DNA of 64,000 nt from DATAFF01 sp963744915 (GTDB lineage Bacteria > Pseudomonadota > Alphaproteobacteria > Rhizobiales > Aestuariivirgaceae), in NCBI GenBank assembly GCA_963744915.1, contig CAVUUY010000025.1, positions 1 to 64,000 on the forward strand, given 5' to 3'. Position 1 is the first letter of the stretch. Every line of letters starts with the position of its first letter. Shown piece by piece: positions 7,014-16,256 of the stretch. The notes beneath the pieces are model-generated. The model saw nothing but the letters and a program-made list of their open reading frames with translations, was not told the origin of the DNA and made no database searches. Position numbers and translations under genes: made by a program.

Positions 7014-8306
7014 TCAGTCCTCGAAGGGATCACGCATGGAGATCGTGTCCTCGCGCTCGGGGCTCGTGGAGAGCAAGGCGACCGGGCATTCGATCATTTC
7101 CTCGATCGAGCGGACATATTTGACGGCCTGGGCCGGCAGGGCCGCCCAGGAGCGGGCGCCGGCGGTCGAGGTCTGCCAGCCCTCGAAGCTTTCATAGATC
7201 GGCTCGACCCGGGCCTGCTCGCTCGGGCCCGCGGGCAGGCTGTCGATCCGCTCGCCATCGAGCATGTAGCCGGTCGACACCTTGATCTCGCCGAGCCCGT
7301 CCAGGACGTCGAGCTTGGTGAGGGCAATGCCCTGGATGCCCGAGGTCTTGATCGCCTGGCGGACGAGCGCGGCATCGAACCAGCCGCAGCGGCGCTTGCG
7401 GCCGGTGACGGTGCCGAATTCGCGGCCGCGGGCGCCGAGCGCATCGCCGACCGCATTGTCCTGCTCGGTCGGGAACGGGCCGGCGCCGACACGGGTGGTG
7501 TAGGCCTTGGCGATCCCGAGCACATAGGAGAGGGCGCCGGGGCCGACGCCGGAGCCGGACGCCGCCTGCGCCGCCACGGTGTTGGACGAGGTCACGAAGG
7601 GGAAGGTGCCGTGATCGATGTCGAGCATGACGCCCTGGGCTCCTTCGAACAGGATGCGCTTGCCGGCGCGGCGCTGGCGATCGAGCAGATCGAAAACCGT
7701 GTCGGCGAATTCGAGGATCCGCGGCGCGATCTCGGTCAGCTGGGCATTGAGCTCGCTGCCGGTGAGCTCGGCCATGCCGAGGCCGCGGCGCAGCGCATTG
7801 TGGTGGGTGAGCAACCGCTGGATCTTGGTGTCGAGGCTCATCAGATCCCTGAGGTCGGCGACCCGAAGCGCGCGCCGGCCGACCTTGTCCTCATAAGCGG
7901 GGCCGATGCCGCGGCCGGTGGTGCCGATCTTGCCGGCACCGGCCGCATTTTCGCGAATGACGTCGAGCTCGCGATGGAGTGGCAGGATGAGAACGGCATT
8001 GTCGGCGATCCGCAGATTGTCGCGGGCGACCGCGACACCCTGGCGGCGGACGGTTTCGATCTCCTCGATCAGCGCCCAGGGATCGACGACGACGCCATTG
8101 CCGATGATGGCGAGCTTGCCCGGCCGGACGATGCCGGAGGGCAGCAGCGACAGCTTGTAGGTGATCTTGTCGATGACGAGGGTGTGGCCGGCATTGTGCC
8201 CGCCTTGGAAGCGCACCACGATATCGGCGCGCTCCGACAGCCAGTCGACGATCTTGCCCTTGCCCTCGTCGCCCCATTGGGCGCCGACCACCACCACATT
8301 GGCCAT
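7014..8306 (-). CDS. purA: Adenylosuccinate synthetase
   Basis: A 430-residue cytoplasmic enzyme of full family length. It catalyses GTP-dependent condensation of IMP with aspartate to adenylosuccinate, the first committed step from IMP to AMP. The signature GAQWGDEGKGKIVDWL is at residues 8-23, with the following GGHNAGHT loop and the EGAQGVMLDIDHGTFPFVTSSN region around 220. It lies 12 bases downstream of serA and two bases upstream of the GNAT gene in the leftward serC operon. Nothing unusual in the protein. Confidence 0.98.
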   Translation of the reverse strand: MANVVVVGAQWGDEGKGKIVDWLSERADIVVRFQGGHNAGHTLVIDKITYKLSLLPSGIVRPGKLAIIGNGVVVDPWALIEEIETVRRQGVAVARDNLRIADNAVLILPLHRELDVIRENAAGAGKIGTTGRGIGPAYEDKVGRRALRVADLRDLMSLDTKIQRLLTHHNALRRGLGMAELTGSELNAQLTEIAPRILEFADTVFDLLDRQRRAGKRILFEGAQGVMLDIDHGTFPFVTSSNTVAAQAASGSGVGPGALSYVLGIAKAYTTRVGAGPFPTEQDNAVGDALGARGREFGTVTGRKRRCGWFDAALVRQAIKTSGIQGIALTKLDVLDGLGEIKVSTGYMLDGERIDSLPAGPSEQARVEPIYESFEGWQTSTAGARSWAALPAQAVKYVRSIEEMIECPVALLSTSPEREDTISMRDPFED

Positions 8307-8318
8307 TGCCGTTCCCTC

Positions 8319-9905
8319 TCAGAACCTCAACGCTCGCGCCTGCTTCACCTGCGGCAGGGCCTCGACGGCAGCCAGCACGGCCGGCGGCACGGGACCGTCG
8401 ACCTCGACCAGCGCGATGGCATTGCCGCCCGGCTTGTCGCGGCCGAGATGGAAGGTTGCGATATTGACGCCGCGATCGCCGAGTATGGTGCCGAAGGCGC
8501 CGATGAAGCCAGGCTTGTCGGCATTGGTGACATAGAGCATGTGGGGGCCGAGCTCGGCCTCCATGTTGATGCCCTTGATCTGGATGACGCGCGGCTTGCC
8601 GTCGGAGAAGACGGTCCCGGCGATGCTGCGCTCGAGCGCTTCGGTCCTGACCGTCAGCCGGATATAGCTATCATAAGCGCCACGACGGGTCTGCCGGGTC
8701 TCGTCGACCCGGATGCCGCGCTCGCGGGCAATGACCGGGGCCGAGACCATATTGACGTCGCCGAGCATCGGCCTGAGCAGGGCGGCGAGCAGCGCCGAGG
8801 TCAAGGCCCGCGTGTTGAGCTCGCCGACATCGCCGGCATATTCGATGGCGATTCCGGTCAGCGAGCTGTCGGTGAGCTGGCCGGCAAAGGAGCCGAGCTG
8901 CTCGGCAAGGGCGATGTGGGGCCTAAGGCGCGGCGCCTCCTCGACCGAGATCGAGGGCATGTTGAGGGCGTTCGAGACCGCGCCCGAGATCAGGAAATCG
9001 GCGAGCTGGTTGGCGATCTGCACCGCCACATTCTCCTGCGCCTCGGAGGTCGAGGCACCGAGATGCGGCGTCATCACCACCTGCTCCAGGGTGGTCAGGG
9101 GGTTGCCGGTCGGCGGCTCGGTCTCGAAGACGTCGAGGGCGGCGCCGGCGACCTGGCCGGAGCCCAGGGCCTCGATCAGGGCGCTTTCGACCACCAGGCC
9201 GCCGCGGGCGCAGTTGATGATCCTGACGCCGCGCCGCATGCGGGCGATCGCCGCGGCGTCGATGATGTTGCGGGTCTTGTCGGTGAGCGGGGTGTGCAGC
9301 GAGATGAAATCGGCCCGGCGCAGCAGCTCCTCGAACGTCACCTTCTCGACGCCGAGCTCGATGGCCCGCTCCGGCGACAGATAGGGATCGAAGGCGATCA
9401 CCTTCATTCTGAGCCCGAGCGCCCGCTCGGCGACGATCGAGCCGATATTGCCGCAGCCGATGATGCCGAGCGTCTTGTTGTAGAGCTCGACGCCGATGAA
9501 GCGGTTCTTCAGCCACTTGCCGGTCCGCATGCTGTGGTCGGCTTCGGGGATCTGGCGGGCCAGCGCCATCATCAGGGCAACCGTATGCTCGGCGGTGGTG
9601 ATGGCATTGCCGAAGGGGGTGTTCATGACGACGATGCCGCGACTGGTGGCCGCCGCCAGCTCGACATTGTCGATGCCGATGCCGGCGCGGCCCACCGCCT
9701 TGAGCCGGTCGGCGCGGCTCAGAAGCTTGTCGGTGACCTTGGTGGTGGATCGGATGGCGAGCCCGTCATAATCGCCGATGCGGGCGAGAAGGGCCTCCTT
9801 GTCGGCGCCGAGCTCAGGCTCGTAGTCGACCGCGAGGCCGCGGTCGCGCATGATCTGAACCGCGGTTTCGCTCAACCGGTCGGAGACCAGCACGCGTGCT
9901 GTCAT
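8319..9905 (-). CDS. serA: D-3-phosphoglycerate dehydrogenase
   Basis: The long form of SerA, 528 residues from the ATG at 9905, whose A overlaps the serC TGA (ATGA). It oxidises 3-phosphoglycerate with NAD to 3-phosphohydroxypyruvate, the first step of serine synthesis. Visible features are the Rossmann NAD site GIIGCGNIGSIVAERALGL (about 146-164), the catalytic Arg in NCARGG and the HLGAST histidine, then an allosteric substrate-binding domain and a C-terminal ACT domain (VTNADKPGFIGAFGTIL). The ACT domain suggests feedback by serine. An alternative ATG at 9911 is two codons upstream. Confidence 0.97.
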   Translation of the reverse strand: MTARVLVSDRLSETAVQIMRDRGLAVDYEPELGADKEALLARIGDYDGLAIRSTTKVTDKLLSRADRLKAVGRAGIGIDNVELAAATSRGIVVMNTPFGNAITTAEHTVALMMALARQIPEADHSMRTGKWLKNRFIGVELYNKTLGIIGCGNIGSIVAERALGLRMKVIAFDPYLSPERAIELGVEKVTFEELLRRADFISLHTPLTDKTRNIIDAAAIARMRRGVRIINCARGGLVVESALIEALGSGQVAGAALDVFETEPPTGNPLTTLEQVVMTPHLGASTSEAQENVAVQIANQLADFLISGAVSNALNMPSISVEEAPRLRPHIALAEQLGSFAGQLTDSSLTGIAIEYAGDVGELNTRALTSALLAALLRPMLGDVNMVSAPVIARERGIRVDETRQTRRGAYDSYIRLTVRTEALERSIAGTVFSDGKPRVIQIKGINMEAELGPHMLYVTNADKPGFIGAFGTILGDRGVNIATFHLGRDKPGGNAIALVEVDGPVPPAVLAAVEALPQVKQARALRF

Positions 9906-11050
9906 GAGCATCGATTCCCTTCGGCGATCACCTTGTCATGGGCATAGTCGAGCCACGGCAGGAGCGCGGCGATGTCGGCAAGCTCGATGGTGGCGCCGCA
10001 CCAGATCCGCAAGCCCGGCGGGGCGTCGCGGTGGCTGGCAATGTCCAGCGCAACCCCCTCCCCCTCGAGGAAACGCGCAATGTCGCGGCCACGCGCGGCG
10101 CTGGCCGGATCGCTCACGGCGAGGCACACCGAGGTGTTGGAGCGCGTCTCGGCAACGGCGGCGAGCACCTTGGCCCAGCGGGATCGATCGGCCCAATCAT
10201 GGAGGAGCGCGGCATTGGCATCGGCGCGGGCGACAAGCGCATCGAGCCCGCCCAGCGCGCGCGCCCATTCGAGGGCGAGGATCCAGTCCTCGACGCACAG
10301 CATGGAGGGCGTGTTGATGGTCTCGCCCTCGAACAGGGCGCGGTCGAGCTTGCCGCCCTTGGTCAGCCGGAAGATCTTGGGCAGCGGCCAGGGCGGGCGA
10401 TGGCTCTCGAGCCGCTCGATGGCGCGCGGCGACAGCACCAGCATGCCATGGGCCGCCTCGCCGCCCAGCGCCTTCTGCCAGGAAAAGGTCACGACATCGA
10501 GCTTGCCGAAATCGAGCCGCTGGGCAAAGGCGGCGGAGGTCGCGTCGCAGATGGTGAGGCCCTGCCGGTCGGCGGCGATCCAGGATGCATCGGGGACGCG
10601 CACGCCCGAGGTGGTGCCGTTCCAGGTGAACACCACATCATGGGAAAAATCGACCGCAGCGAGATCGGGCAGGTGCCCATAGGGGGCCTTGAGGATGCGG
10701 GCATCGGCAAGCTTGAGCTCGCTCGCCACGTCCTTGACCCAGCCCTCGCCAAAGCTCTCCCACGCCAGCAGGTCGACGCCGCGGGCGCCGAGCAGCGACC
10801 ACAGCGCCATCTCGACGGCCCCCGTATCGGACGCCGGCACGATGGCGATGAGATGGCTCGAGGGAACTTCCAGGACCTCGCGGGTCAACGCGATCGCATG
10901 TTTCAGCCGGGCTTTGCCGGCGGCCGAGCGATGCGAACGACCGGTCAGGGCGCTGCCAAGCTCGCCTGCCGCCCATCCGGGAATTTTTGCGCAAGGTCCC
11001 GAGGAGAAACGCGGATTGTGCGGCCGCACGGCCGGCTTTTCGATCGTCAT
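9902..11050 (-). CDS. serC: Phosphoserine aminotransferase
   Basis: A 382-residue class V PLP aminotransferase of the alphaproteobacterial type. It converts 3-phosphohydroxypyruvate and glutamate to phosphoserine. The PLP lysine is in TFSWQKALGGEAAHGM (about residue 195), and the N-terminus RFSSGPCAKIPGW is typical. It is the first gene of the leftward operon and overlaps serA by four bases. A leader of about 100 bp separates it from the neighbouring outer-membrane gene; the region just upstream has AAAGGGTGG as a possible ribosome-binding site. No attenuator or riboswitch is recognised there. Confidence 0.97.
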   Translation of the reverse strand: MTIEKPAVRPHNPRFSSGPCAKIPGWAAGELGSALTGRSHRSAAGKARLKHAIALTREVLEVPSSHLIAIVPASDTGAVEMALWSLLGARGVDLLAWESFGEGWVKDVASELKLADARILKAPYGHLPDLAAVDFSHDVVFTWNGTTSGVRVPDASWIAADRQGLTICDATSAAFAQRLDFGKLDVVTFSWQKALGGEAAHGMLVLSPRAIERLESHRPPWPLPKIFRLTKGGKLDRALFEGETINTPSMLCVEDWILALEWARALGGLDALVARADANAALLHDWADRSRWAKVLAAVAETRSNTSVCLAVSDPASAARGRDIARFLEGEGVALDIASHRDAPPGLRIWCGATIELADIAALLPWLDYAHDKVIAEGNRCS

Positions 11051-11157
11051 TCGACCACCACCCTTTCAGATGGATGCCCCTCGTTGGGGAGGGGTGTCCC
11101 GCGGCGGTCACTACAGCAACCGCCCCGGGGTGGTCAATCGCCATCGACGATCATCCG

Positions 11158-11733
11158 CTAGAATTTGAAGCGCAGCCCACCCGTCACCGCGTGGTCGTTG
11201 ATATTGTCATCGGCGAAAATGGTGCGGAAACGATAGCCGACATCGACCGCAACGCTCTGGCTGACATCGAAGGTGACGCCACCCGTCAGCGCCGCCGCGA
11301 CACCATCCTGGTCATGGCCGGAATCGAGATTGACGAAACCCCAGCCGACCCCGGCGCCGACATAGGGCGTGACCGGCAGACCCATCGGCAGGTCGATATA
11401 GCCATTGGCGGTCACGGTGCCGATGCCGGCCTTGTCGCCATGTCCGAGATCATAGTCGAAGCCATAGTCGAACCGGACATCGGTGCGGAACATCTGGCCC
11501 CACTGATAACCGACGCCGCCGCCGGCGATCACCGAATTGGCATTATTGCTGTCCGCCGCACTCCAATCGAGCCAGGACCAGCCGGCGTCGCCCCTCAGAT
11601 AGAAGCCCGAAGCGGCATAGCCCTCGGCCGACGGCGGCGCCGGGACCGGGCTGTAGATGTCGGCCGCCGCTGCCGCTCCGGCGCTCGTCATCAGACAGGC
11701 CACGCCAACCAGGATCGCTTTCCATTGCTTCAC
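11158..11733 (-). CDS. Omp25/31-like outer-membrane beta-barrel protein (paralogue 1)
   Basis: The best start is a GTG at 11733 with GGAGG six bases upstream, giving 191 residues. A signal peptide (VACLMTSAGAAAAADIYSP, cleaved after the alanine run) precedes an eight-stranded barrel. GFYLRGDAGWSWLDW, GYQWGQMFRTDVRFDYGF and a C-terminal VGYRFR...LRFKF are typical of the Omp25/RopB/Hbp family of Rhizobiales. The terminal Phe is the BAM recognition signal. It is a structural outer-membrane protein, with no enzymatic motif. It forms a tandem pair with the gene at 11857-12432, of identical length, from which it probably arose by duplication. Confidence 0.85.
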   Translation of the reverse strand: MKQWKAILVGVACLMTSAGAAAAADIYSPVPAPPSAEGYAASGFYLRGDAGWSWLDWSAADSNNANSVIAGGGVGYQWGQMFRTDVRFDYGFDYDLGHGDKAGIGTVTANGYIDLPMGLPVTPYVGAGVGWGFVNLDSGHDQDGVAAALTGGVTFDVSQSVAVDVGYRFRTIFADDNINDHAVTGGLRFKF

Positions 11734-11856
11734 TACGCACCTCCGCTCACCACCGTCTTTGGCGAGGCGGTCTAAGGGCACGAGATGACGCAAGGCTGGC
11801 TCAATTGCGCGGCAAATGCGACGGCCTTTGCGACCATGAGTCGCGACGATTGCCGG

Positions 11857-12432
11857 CTAGAACTTGACCCGGAGGCCGCCGGTCACCGAATGGTCGTGGA
11901 CACCATTCTCGTTGATGAAACCACCTTCGGTGGCAATGCTGCGGAAACGATAGCCGACGTCGAGTGCGACATACCGGTTGAAGTCGAAGGTGATGCCGCC
12001 CATCAGCGCCGTGACGGCCCCGTGCTCGCTGTCGAATTTGGTGCTGGAGACGCCGTAGCCGATGCCAACGCCGACATAGGGCTTGATCACGTAGTCCAGC
12101 GGAAAATCGACATAACCGTTGAAGGTCGCGGTGAGGAGCGCCGGGCCGCCGCGGTCCCAATCGGGGTCCGTGAAATAATATTCGGCCCTCACATCGGTGC
12201 GGAACATCGGGCCCCACTGGTAGCCGATGCCGAGGCCGAAATCGATCGAACCATTGTCCAGCCGGTTCGAATTGAGCCAGGACCAGCCGGCATCGCCCCT
12301 GAGATAAAAGCCCGAATAGGCATAGGCCTCGGCCGTCGGCGCCCCAGGATAGTAGGCATCGGCTGCCAAAGCCGAGCCCGCCATTGCCCCGAGCCATGCT
12401 GCTGCAATCACAATCCCCCGGCACTGCTTCAC
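11857..12432 (-). CDS. Omp25/31-like outer-membrane beta-barrel protein (paralogue 2)
   Basis: The start is a GTG at 12432 just behind a GGGGGGT stretch, giving 191 residues, the same as its neighbour. A signal peptide (AAAWLGAMAGSALAADAYYP) is followed by the same barrel plan: YSGFYLRGDAGWSWLNSN, GYQWGPMFRTDVRAEYYF, YVALDVGYRFR, ending LRVKF. Identity with the neighbour is highest in the first strands and the last two, lower in the surface loops, the pattern of diverging surface exposure. The gene after it starts 124 bases downstream, so the pair may be cotranscribed. Confidence 0.85.
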   Translation of the reverse strand: MKQCRGIVIAAAWLGAMAGSALAADAYYPGAPTAEAYAYSGFYLRGDAGWSWLNSNRLDNGSIDFGLGIGYQWGPMFRTDVRAEYYFTDPDWDRGGPALLTATFNGYVDFPLDYVIKPYVGVGIGYGVSSTKFDSEHGAVTALMGGITFDFNRYVALDVGYRFRSIATEGGFINENGVHDHSVTGGLRVKF

Positions 12433-12571
12433 GACACCCCCCGTTCTGGATCTTGCCAGCCGGGAATTGCCCGGCCCCATGATCGATTACCTGTGATGGT
12501 ACAGCGCATGGGACAATGCAACCGAAGCGTTAACGTTGCGACCTTGCGCCACGCCCACCACAATCCGCGGG

Positions 12572-13273
12572 TTACCAGAAATAGTAGCGAAGGCCGATCC
12601 TGACCTCGTTGGCGGTCAGCTTGTCCACCTCGAGCGGCACCGCGCCGCTGGAGATCGCCGAGCCGAGATCGGTGTAGCGATAGCTGACGTCGATCTTGAG
12701 CTCCGGCGTGATGTCGTAGCTGACGCCGGCGGTGGCGTTCCAGGCAAAGGCGGTGGTGTCGCCGTCCGAAGCATCGAGCGGCGCGGTGATGTTGCTCAGC
12801 CGGTGGAAGGCGGCGCCGGCGCCGCCGCCGACATAGGGGGTGAAGCCGCCATAATTGGTGATGTCCCAATAGGCGTTGGCAAACACCGTGACGGTTTCGA
12901 GCTCGGTCCTCAGCGTGTCGTTGCCGTCAACCAGCGACGAGCGGAAGCGATAGCCGCCCGTCGCATCGACGCGCAGCAGGTCGTTGACCTGGCAGCCGAG
13001 GCCTCCTTCGATGAAGCCGGTATCGTCCAGCCTCTCGTTCAACGCCTCGCCGGTGCCGCTGCCGAAGCCGCGCTCGAGATCGTAGTCGGGCGGCAGATTG
13101 CGGAACACCGTGGGGCGGTTGCGGAACGCGCCGCCACCGTCGAGCCTGGCATAGAGGCAGCCGACCGCCGGCAGTTCCGGCGGCGGCAGAAGATCGACCG
13201 CCATGGCCGGAACGGCCGCCGCCGTCGCGAGCGCTGCGGTCAGCAGCAGCCTGGTGATCGATGGTGATTTCAT
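12572..13273 (-). CDS. Outer-membrane beta-barrel protein, OmpA-like porin fold
   Basis: A 233-residue secreted protein. The signal peptide (LLLTAALATAAAVPAMAVD) precedes a barrel with repeated aromatic-ended strands: RVDATGGYRFR, TVFANAYWDI, FTPYVGGGAGAAFH, KIDVSYRYTDLG and the final IGLRYYFW. Ending in FW rather than F is uncommon but occurs in this superfamily. Two cysteines (residues about 39 and 96) may form a periplasmic disulphide. It is third in a row of leftward outer-membrane genes but is not closely related to the 191-residue pair. GGGGAG lies seven to eight bases before the start. Confidence 0.78.
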   Translation of the reverse strand: MKSPSITRLLLTAALATAAAVPAMAVDLLPPPELPAVGCLYARLDGGGAFRNRPTVFRNLPPDYDLERGFGSGTGEALNERLDDTGFIEGGLGCQVNDLLRVDATGGYRFRSSLVDGNDTLRTELETVTVFANAYWDITNYGGFTPYVGGGAGAAFHRLSNITAPLDASDGDTTAFAWNATAGVSYDITPELKIDVSYRYTDLGSAISSGAVPLEVDKLTANEVRIGLRYYFW

Positions 13274-13659
13274 GCCGTCACTCCCCGTGAAGCACCGGCC
13301 GCATTCGACCTCAACCCAAGGTGTGCGAACGGCGCGGTTGCAGACGCCGAAGTTGTCAGGAAGAATTTAACGAGGGCTTAACCCTGACGGCCGGCGGCGG
13401 GGGAGCCGAGGGCTGGCGGAAGAAGACCGGCATTGCCAGCCCTGCCGGGGGAGATGAGCCGAACAACTCCAGCCTCTTCCGCCAACTCGGTGCGGATCAC
13501 GGCGGAACACCAGGGCCCGGGATCCGAAAATTGTCAGGTCCACGAGTAGACAGAAAATCGACAACATCCGCAAGAGCCTGAATAGGCTCGGAAAACTCCC
13601 CTCCGCGTCGCGATTGGCACAAAGGTGTTCGGTGCCGGAAAAGACGGCGCTACCGCCGA
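13274..13659. other. 386-bp intergenic region, no gene seen
   Basis: This holds the promoter and leader of the outer-membrane gene to the left and the 3' end of glmM to the right. A 6-bp stem (arms 13574-13579 and 13584-13589, loop GAAT) could stop leftward glmM transcription weakly; no T-run follows. A short plus-strand frame at 13321-13581 lacks protein character. No operator or RNA motif was recognised. Confidence 0.5.
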
Positions 13660-15009
13660 TCAGGCGGCTTCCTTCTCGATCAGCGACACCAGCTCGTCGA
13701 CCAGCTTGCCTATCAGCGAGGGGTCCTCGCCCTCGGCCATGACCCGGATCAGCGGCTCGGTGCCCGACGGGCGGACCAGCAGGCGACCGCCATTCTGGTC
13801 GAGCCGCGACATCGCCTCGGCGATCGCCTTGCGCACCCCGTCGGTGTCGAGCGGGTTGAACTCGCCATAGCGGACGTTGCGCTGGACCTGCGGCAAGGGC
13901 GTGAACAGCTGGATCACCTGGCTCACCGGCTTGTCGCTGAGCTTGACCGCCGCCATGACCTGGAGAGCGGCGACAAGGCCATCGCCGGTGGTCCCGAAAT
14001 CGGACAGCACGATATGCCCGGACTGCTCGCCGCCGACATTGCAGCCCTTGGCGCGCATGTGCTCGACCACATAGCGGTCGCCGACGCGGGTGCGCAGCAG
14101 GCCGAGATCGAGGCTCGCCAGATAGCGCTCCAGGCCGAGATTGGACATGACGGTGGCAACGATGCCGCCGCCGCGCAGCCGGCCGCTCTGGTGCCATTGG
14201 GTGGCGATGAGCGCCATCAGCTGGTCGCCATTGATCAGATTGCCGCGCTCATCGACGAGGATCAGCCGGTCGGCATCGCCGTCGAGCGCGATGCCGATGT
14301 CGGCCCTGAGCTCCCGCACCTTGTCCTGCAGCTTGTCGGGGGCGGTCGAGCCGCAATTGTCGTTGATGTTGAAGCCGTTCGGCTCGATGCCGATGGCGAT
14401 GACCTCGGCGCCGAGCTCCCACAGGGCGTCGGGGGCGACGCGATAGGCGGCACCGTTGGCGCAATCGATCACCACCCGCAGGCCCGAAAGGGTGAGCTCC
14501 TTGGGGAAGGTGTGCTTGGCGAACTCGATATAGCGGGCCTGGGCATCCTCGATTCGCTTGGCGCGGCCCATCTTGTCGGGCCTGGCGAGCGCCATGCCCT
14601 CGCCGGCCTCGACCAGCGCCTCGATGGCCGCCTCGTCCGCGTCGGAAAGCTTGAACCCGTCCGGGCCGAAGATCTTGATGCCATTGTCGTGAAAGGGATT
14701 GTGCGACGCCGAGATCATGACGCCGAGGTCGGCCCTGAGCGAGCGTGTCAGCATGGCCACGGCCGGGGTGGGCAGCGGACCGAACAGGAACACGTCCATG
14801 CCGGCGGACAGGAACCCGGCGGTAAGCGCCTGCTCGATCATGTAACCCGACAGACGCGTGTCCTTGCCCACCACCACGCGGTGGCGGTGGCTGCCGCGGC
14901 TGTATTTGGTGCCGGCGGCGGCTCCGACCTTGAGCACCGTCGCGGCATCCATGGGCCAACTGTTGGCCCTGCCCCGAATCCCATCCGTGCCGAAATAGCT
15001 GCGGCTCAT
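13660..15009 (-). CDS. glmM: Phosphoglucosamine mutase
   Basis: This 449-residue enzyme interconverts glucosamine-6-phosphate and glucosamine-1-phosphate, feeding UDP-GlcNAc for peptidoglycan and LPS. The start MSRSYFGTDGIRG at 15009 is the universal GlmM N-terminus. The phosphoserine loop is MISASHNPFHDNG (about residue 100), the metal site DGDADRLILVDE and the phosphate-binding RPSGTEPLIRVM near the C-terminus. It is the last gene of the long leftward envelope/essential operon, 53 bases after folP, the conserved order in Rhizobiales. Confidence 0.98.
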   Translation of the reverse strand: MSRSYFGTDGIRGRANSWPMDAATVLKVGAAAGTKYSRGSHRHRVVVGKDTRLSGYMIEQALTAGFLSAGMDVFLFGPLPTPAVAMLTRSLRADLGVMISASHNPFHDNGIKIFGPDGFKLSDADEAAIEALVEAGEGMALARPDKMGRAKRIEDAQARYIEFAKHTFPKELTLSGLRVVIDCANGAAYRVAPDALWELGAEVIAIGIEPNGFNINDNCGSTAPDKLQDKVRELRADIGIALDGDADRLILVDERGNLINGDQLMALIATQWHQSGRLRGGGIVATVMSNLGLERYLASLDLGLLRTRVGDRYVVEHMRAKGCNVGGEQSGHIVLSDFGTTGDGLVAALQVMAAVKLSDKPVSQVIQLFTPLPQVQRNVRYGEFNPLDTDGVRKAIAEAMSRLDQNGGRLLVRPSGTEPLIRVMAEGEDPSLIGKLVDELVSLIEKEAA

Positions 15010-15062
15010 CTGCCTTGGCCCCTGTTGGCCCTCGCCCGGCGACCAGAATAGCCGATTGCGGG

Positions 15063-16145
15063 TTAAGAAACAGCCTTTGCCCGACAAGGCAGACCGAGGC
15101 TTCCGGCCCAGACATCCAGGGCATGGCGGGTGGCGCGGACGTCATGAACGCGGATGATCTGCACTCCCTGCATGGCTGCGACCATGGCAGCCCCGACCGA
15201 ACCGGCATCGCGCCGCCCGGCCACGGTCTCGCCGGTGAGGGTGCCGATGAAGCCCTTGCGCGAGGCGCCGACCAGCAGCGGCACGCCGAGGCCGTGAAAC
15301 AGCGACAGCTGGCGCATCAGCTCCATATTGTGCTCATGGGTCTTGCCGAAGCCGATGCCAGGGTCGGCAATGAGCCGGTCCCGTCCTATGCCATGAGCCT
15401 CGCAGGCGCCGAGCCGGGCCTCGAGATAATCGTAGATGTCGAGCGCGACGTCGCGGTAGCGGGGGTCGTCCTGCATGGTCCGGGGATCGCTCAGGGCGTG
15501 CATCAGCACGACCGGCAGGCCGGAGCGGGCGGCGGCATCGAGGCTCGCGGCATCATAGGTCAGCGCCGAGACGTCATTGAGCATTGAGGCGCCGGCCGCT
15601 GCCGCCTCGGCGAGGATGGCGGCCTTGCGCGAATCGGCCGAAACGCAGTAGCCGGCCGCTGCCAGCGCTGCTACCACCGGCAGGGCGCGCCGGCGCTCCT
15701 CGTCGAGCGGAACGGGCTCGGAATAGGGCCGGGTCGACTTGCCGCCGACATCGAGGATGAGCGCCCCCTCGGCCGCGAGCCGCCGCCCATGCTCGACGGC
15801 GACGGCGGTGTCGGCATGGCTGCCGCCATCGGAGAAGCTGTCCGGCGTGACGTTGATAATTCCCATGACCAGGCTGCGGTCCATGGCAAGCCCGGCGATG
15901 GCCGGGCGCGGCGCGGCAATGCGGGCCAGGGCGGCGGCGACCGCCGGATCGCTCGAGCCGGCGAGATCGGGATAGGTCCGCCGGCTGCGGGCATCGCGGG
16001 CGGCATCGCGCTCGATGATTTCGATTGCCGTGAAGGCGATGTCGAGTCCGGCGATACGGCCAGCGCTCCCCGCCGCAACGGCCTGCCGGGCATCCTCGCC
16101 CCAGCACAGGCCAAGCGGACGAAGATAGAGGAGGGTGGAGGTCAT
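15063..16145 (-). CDS. folP: Dihydropteroate synthase
   Basis: The gene encodes 360 residues. The enzyme joins 6-hydroxymethyl-dihydropterin pyrophosphate with p-aminobenzoate to dihydropteroate in folate synthesis; it is the sulfonamide target. The TIM-barrel motifs are clear: MGIINVTPDSFSDGG, ILDVGGKSTRPYSEPVP, LNDVSALT, DPGIGFGKTHEHN and VGASRKGFIG. An N-terminal extension of about 85 residues precedes the catalytic barrel, longer than in E. coli but usual in alphaproteobacteria. It lies between glmM and ftsH, separated from ftsH by the heptamer-repeat hairpin. Confidence 0.97.
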   Translation of the reverse strand: MTSTLLYLRPLGLCWGEDARQAVAAGSAGRIAGLDIAFTAIEIIERDAARDARSRRTYPDLAGSSDPAVAAALARIAAPRPAIAGLAMDRSLVMGIINVTPDSFSDGGSHADTAVAVEHGRRLAAEGALILDVGGKSTRPYSEPVPLDEERRRALPVVAALAAAGYCVSADSRKAAILAEAAAAGASMLNDVSALTYDAASLDAAARSGLPVVLMHALSDPRTMQDDPRYRDVALDIYDYLEARLGACEAHGIGRDRLIADPGIGFGKTHEHNMELMRQLSLFHGLGVPLLVGASRKGFIGTLTGETVAGRRDAGSVGAAMVAAMQGVQIIRVHDVRATRHALDVWAGSLGLPCRAKAVS

Positions 16146-16160
16146 GGGGAGTAAGGGGTA

Positions 16161-16251
16161 GAGTAGTGAGTAGTGAGTAGTGAGTAGTGAGTAGTGGGAG
16201 AGCCGCCAGCGCCTCTACTCACTATTCACTACTCACGATTCACTACTCACG
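16161..16251. repeat. Heptamer tandem repeats in inverted orientation (ftsH-folP spacer hairpin)
   Basis: Five perfect copies of GAGTAGT (16161-16195) are followed, after a 21-base GC-rich spacer, by five degenerate copies of the complementary heptamer (ACTCACT/ATTCACT, 16217-16251). The two arms can pair over about 35 bp with a few mismatches. The right arm ends five bases before the ftsH stop codon, and the left arm begins 15 bases from the folP start. It sits inside an operon, so it may act as an RNA-stabilising or attenuating stem. Confidence 0.85.
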
Positions 16252-16256
16252 CCTCC

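Noticed and set aside
7611..9947. 778-codon plus-strand frame opposite purA and serA
   Set aside because: It is the antisense shadow of two well-recognised enzymes in GC-rich DNA; its composition (Asp/Gly/His-rich) is that of a complementary-frame artefact.
13321..13581. 86-codon plus-strand frame in the spacer right of the barrel genes
   Set aside because: No ribosome-binding site, low-complexity start and no protein-like pattern.
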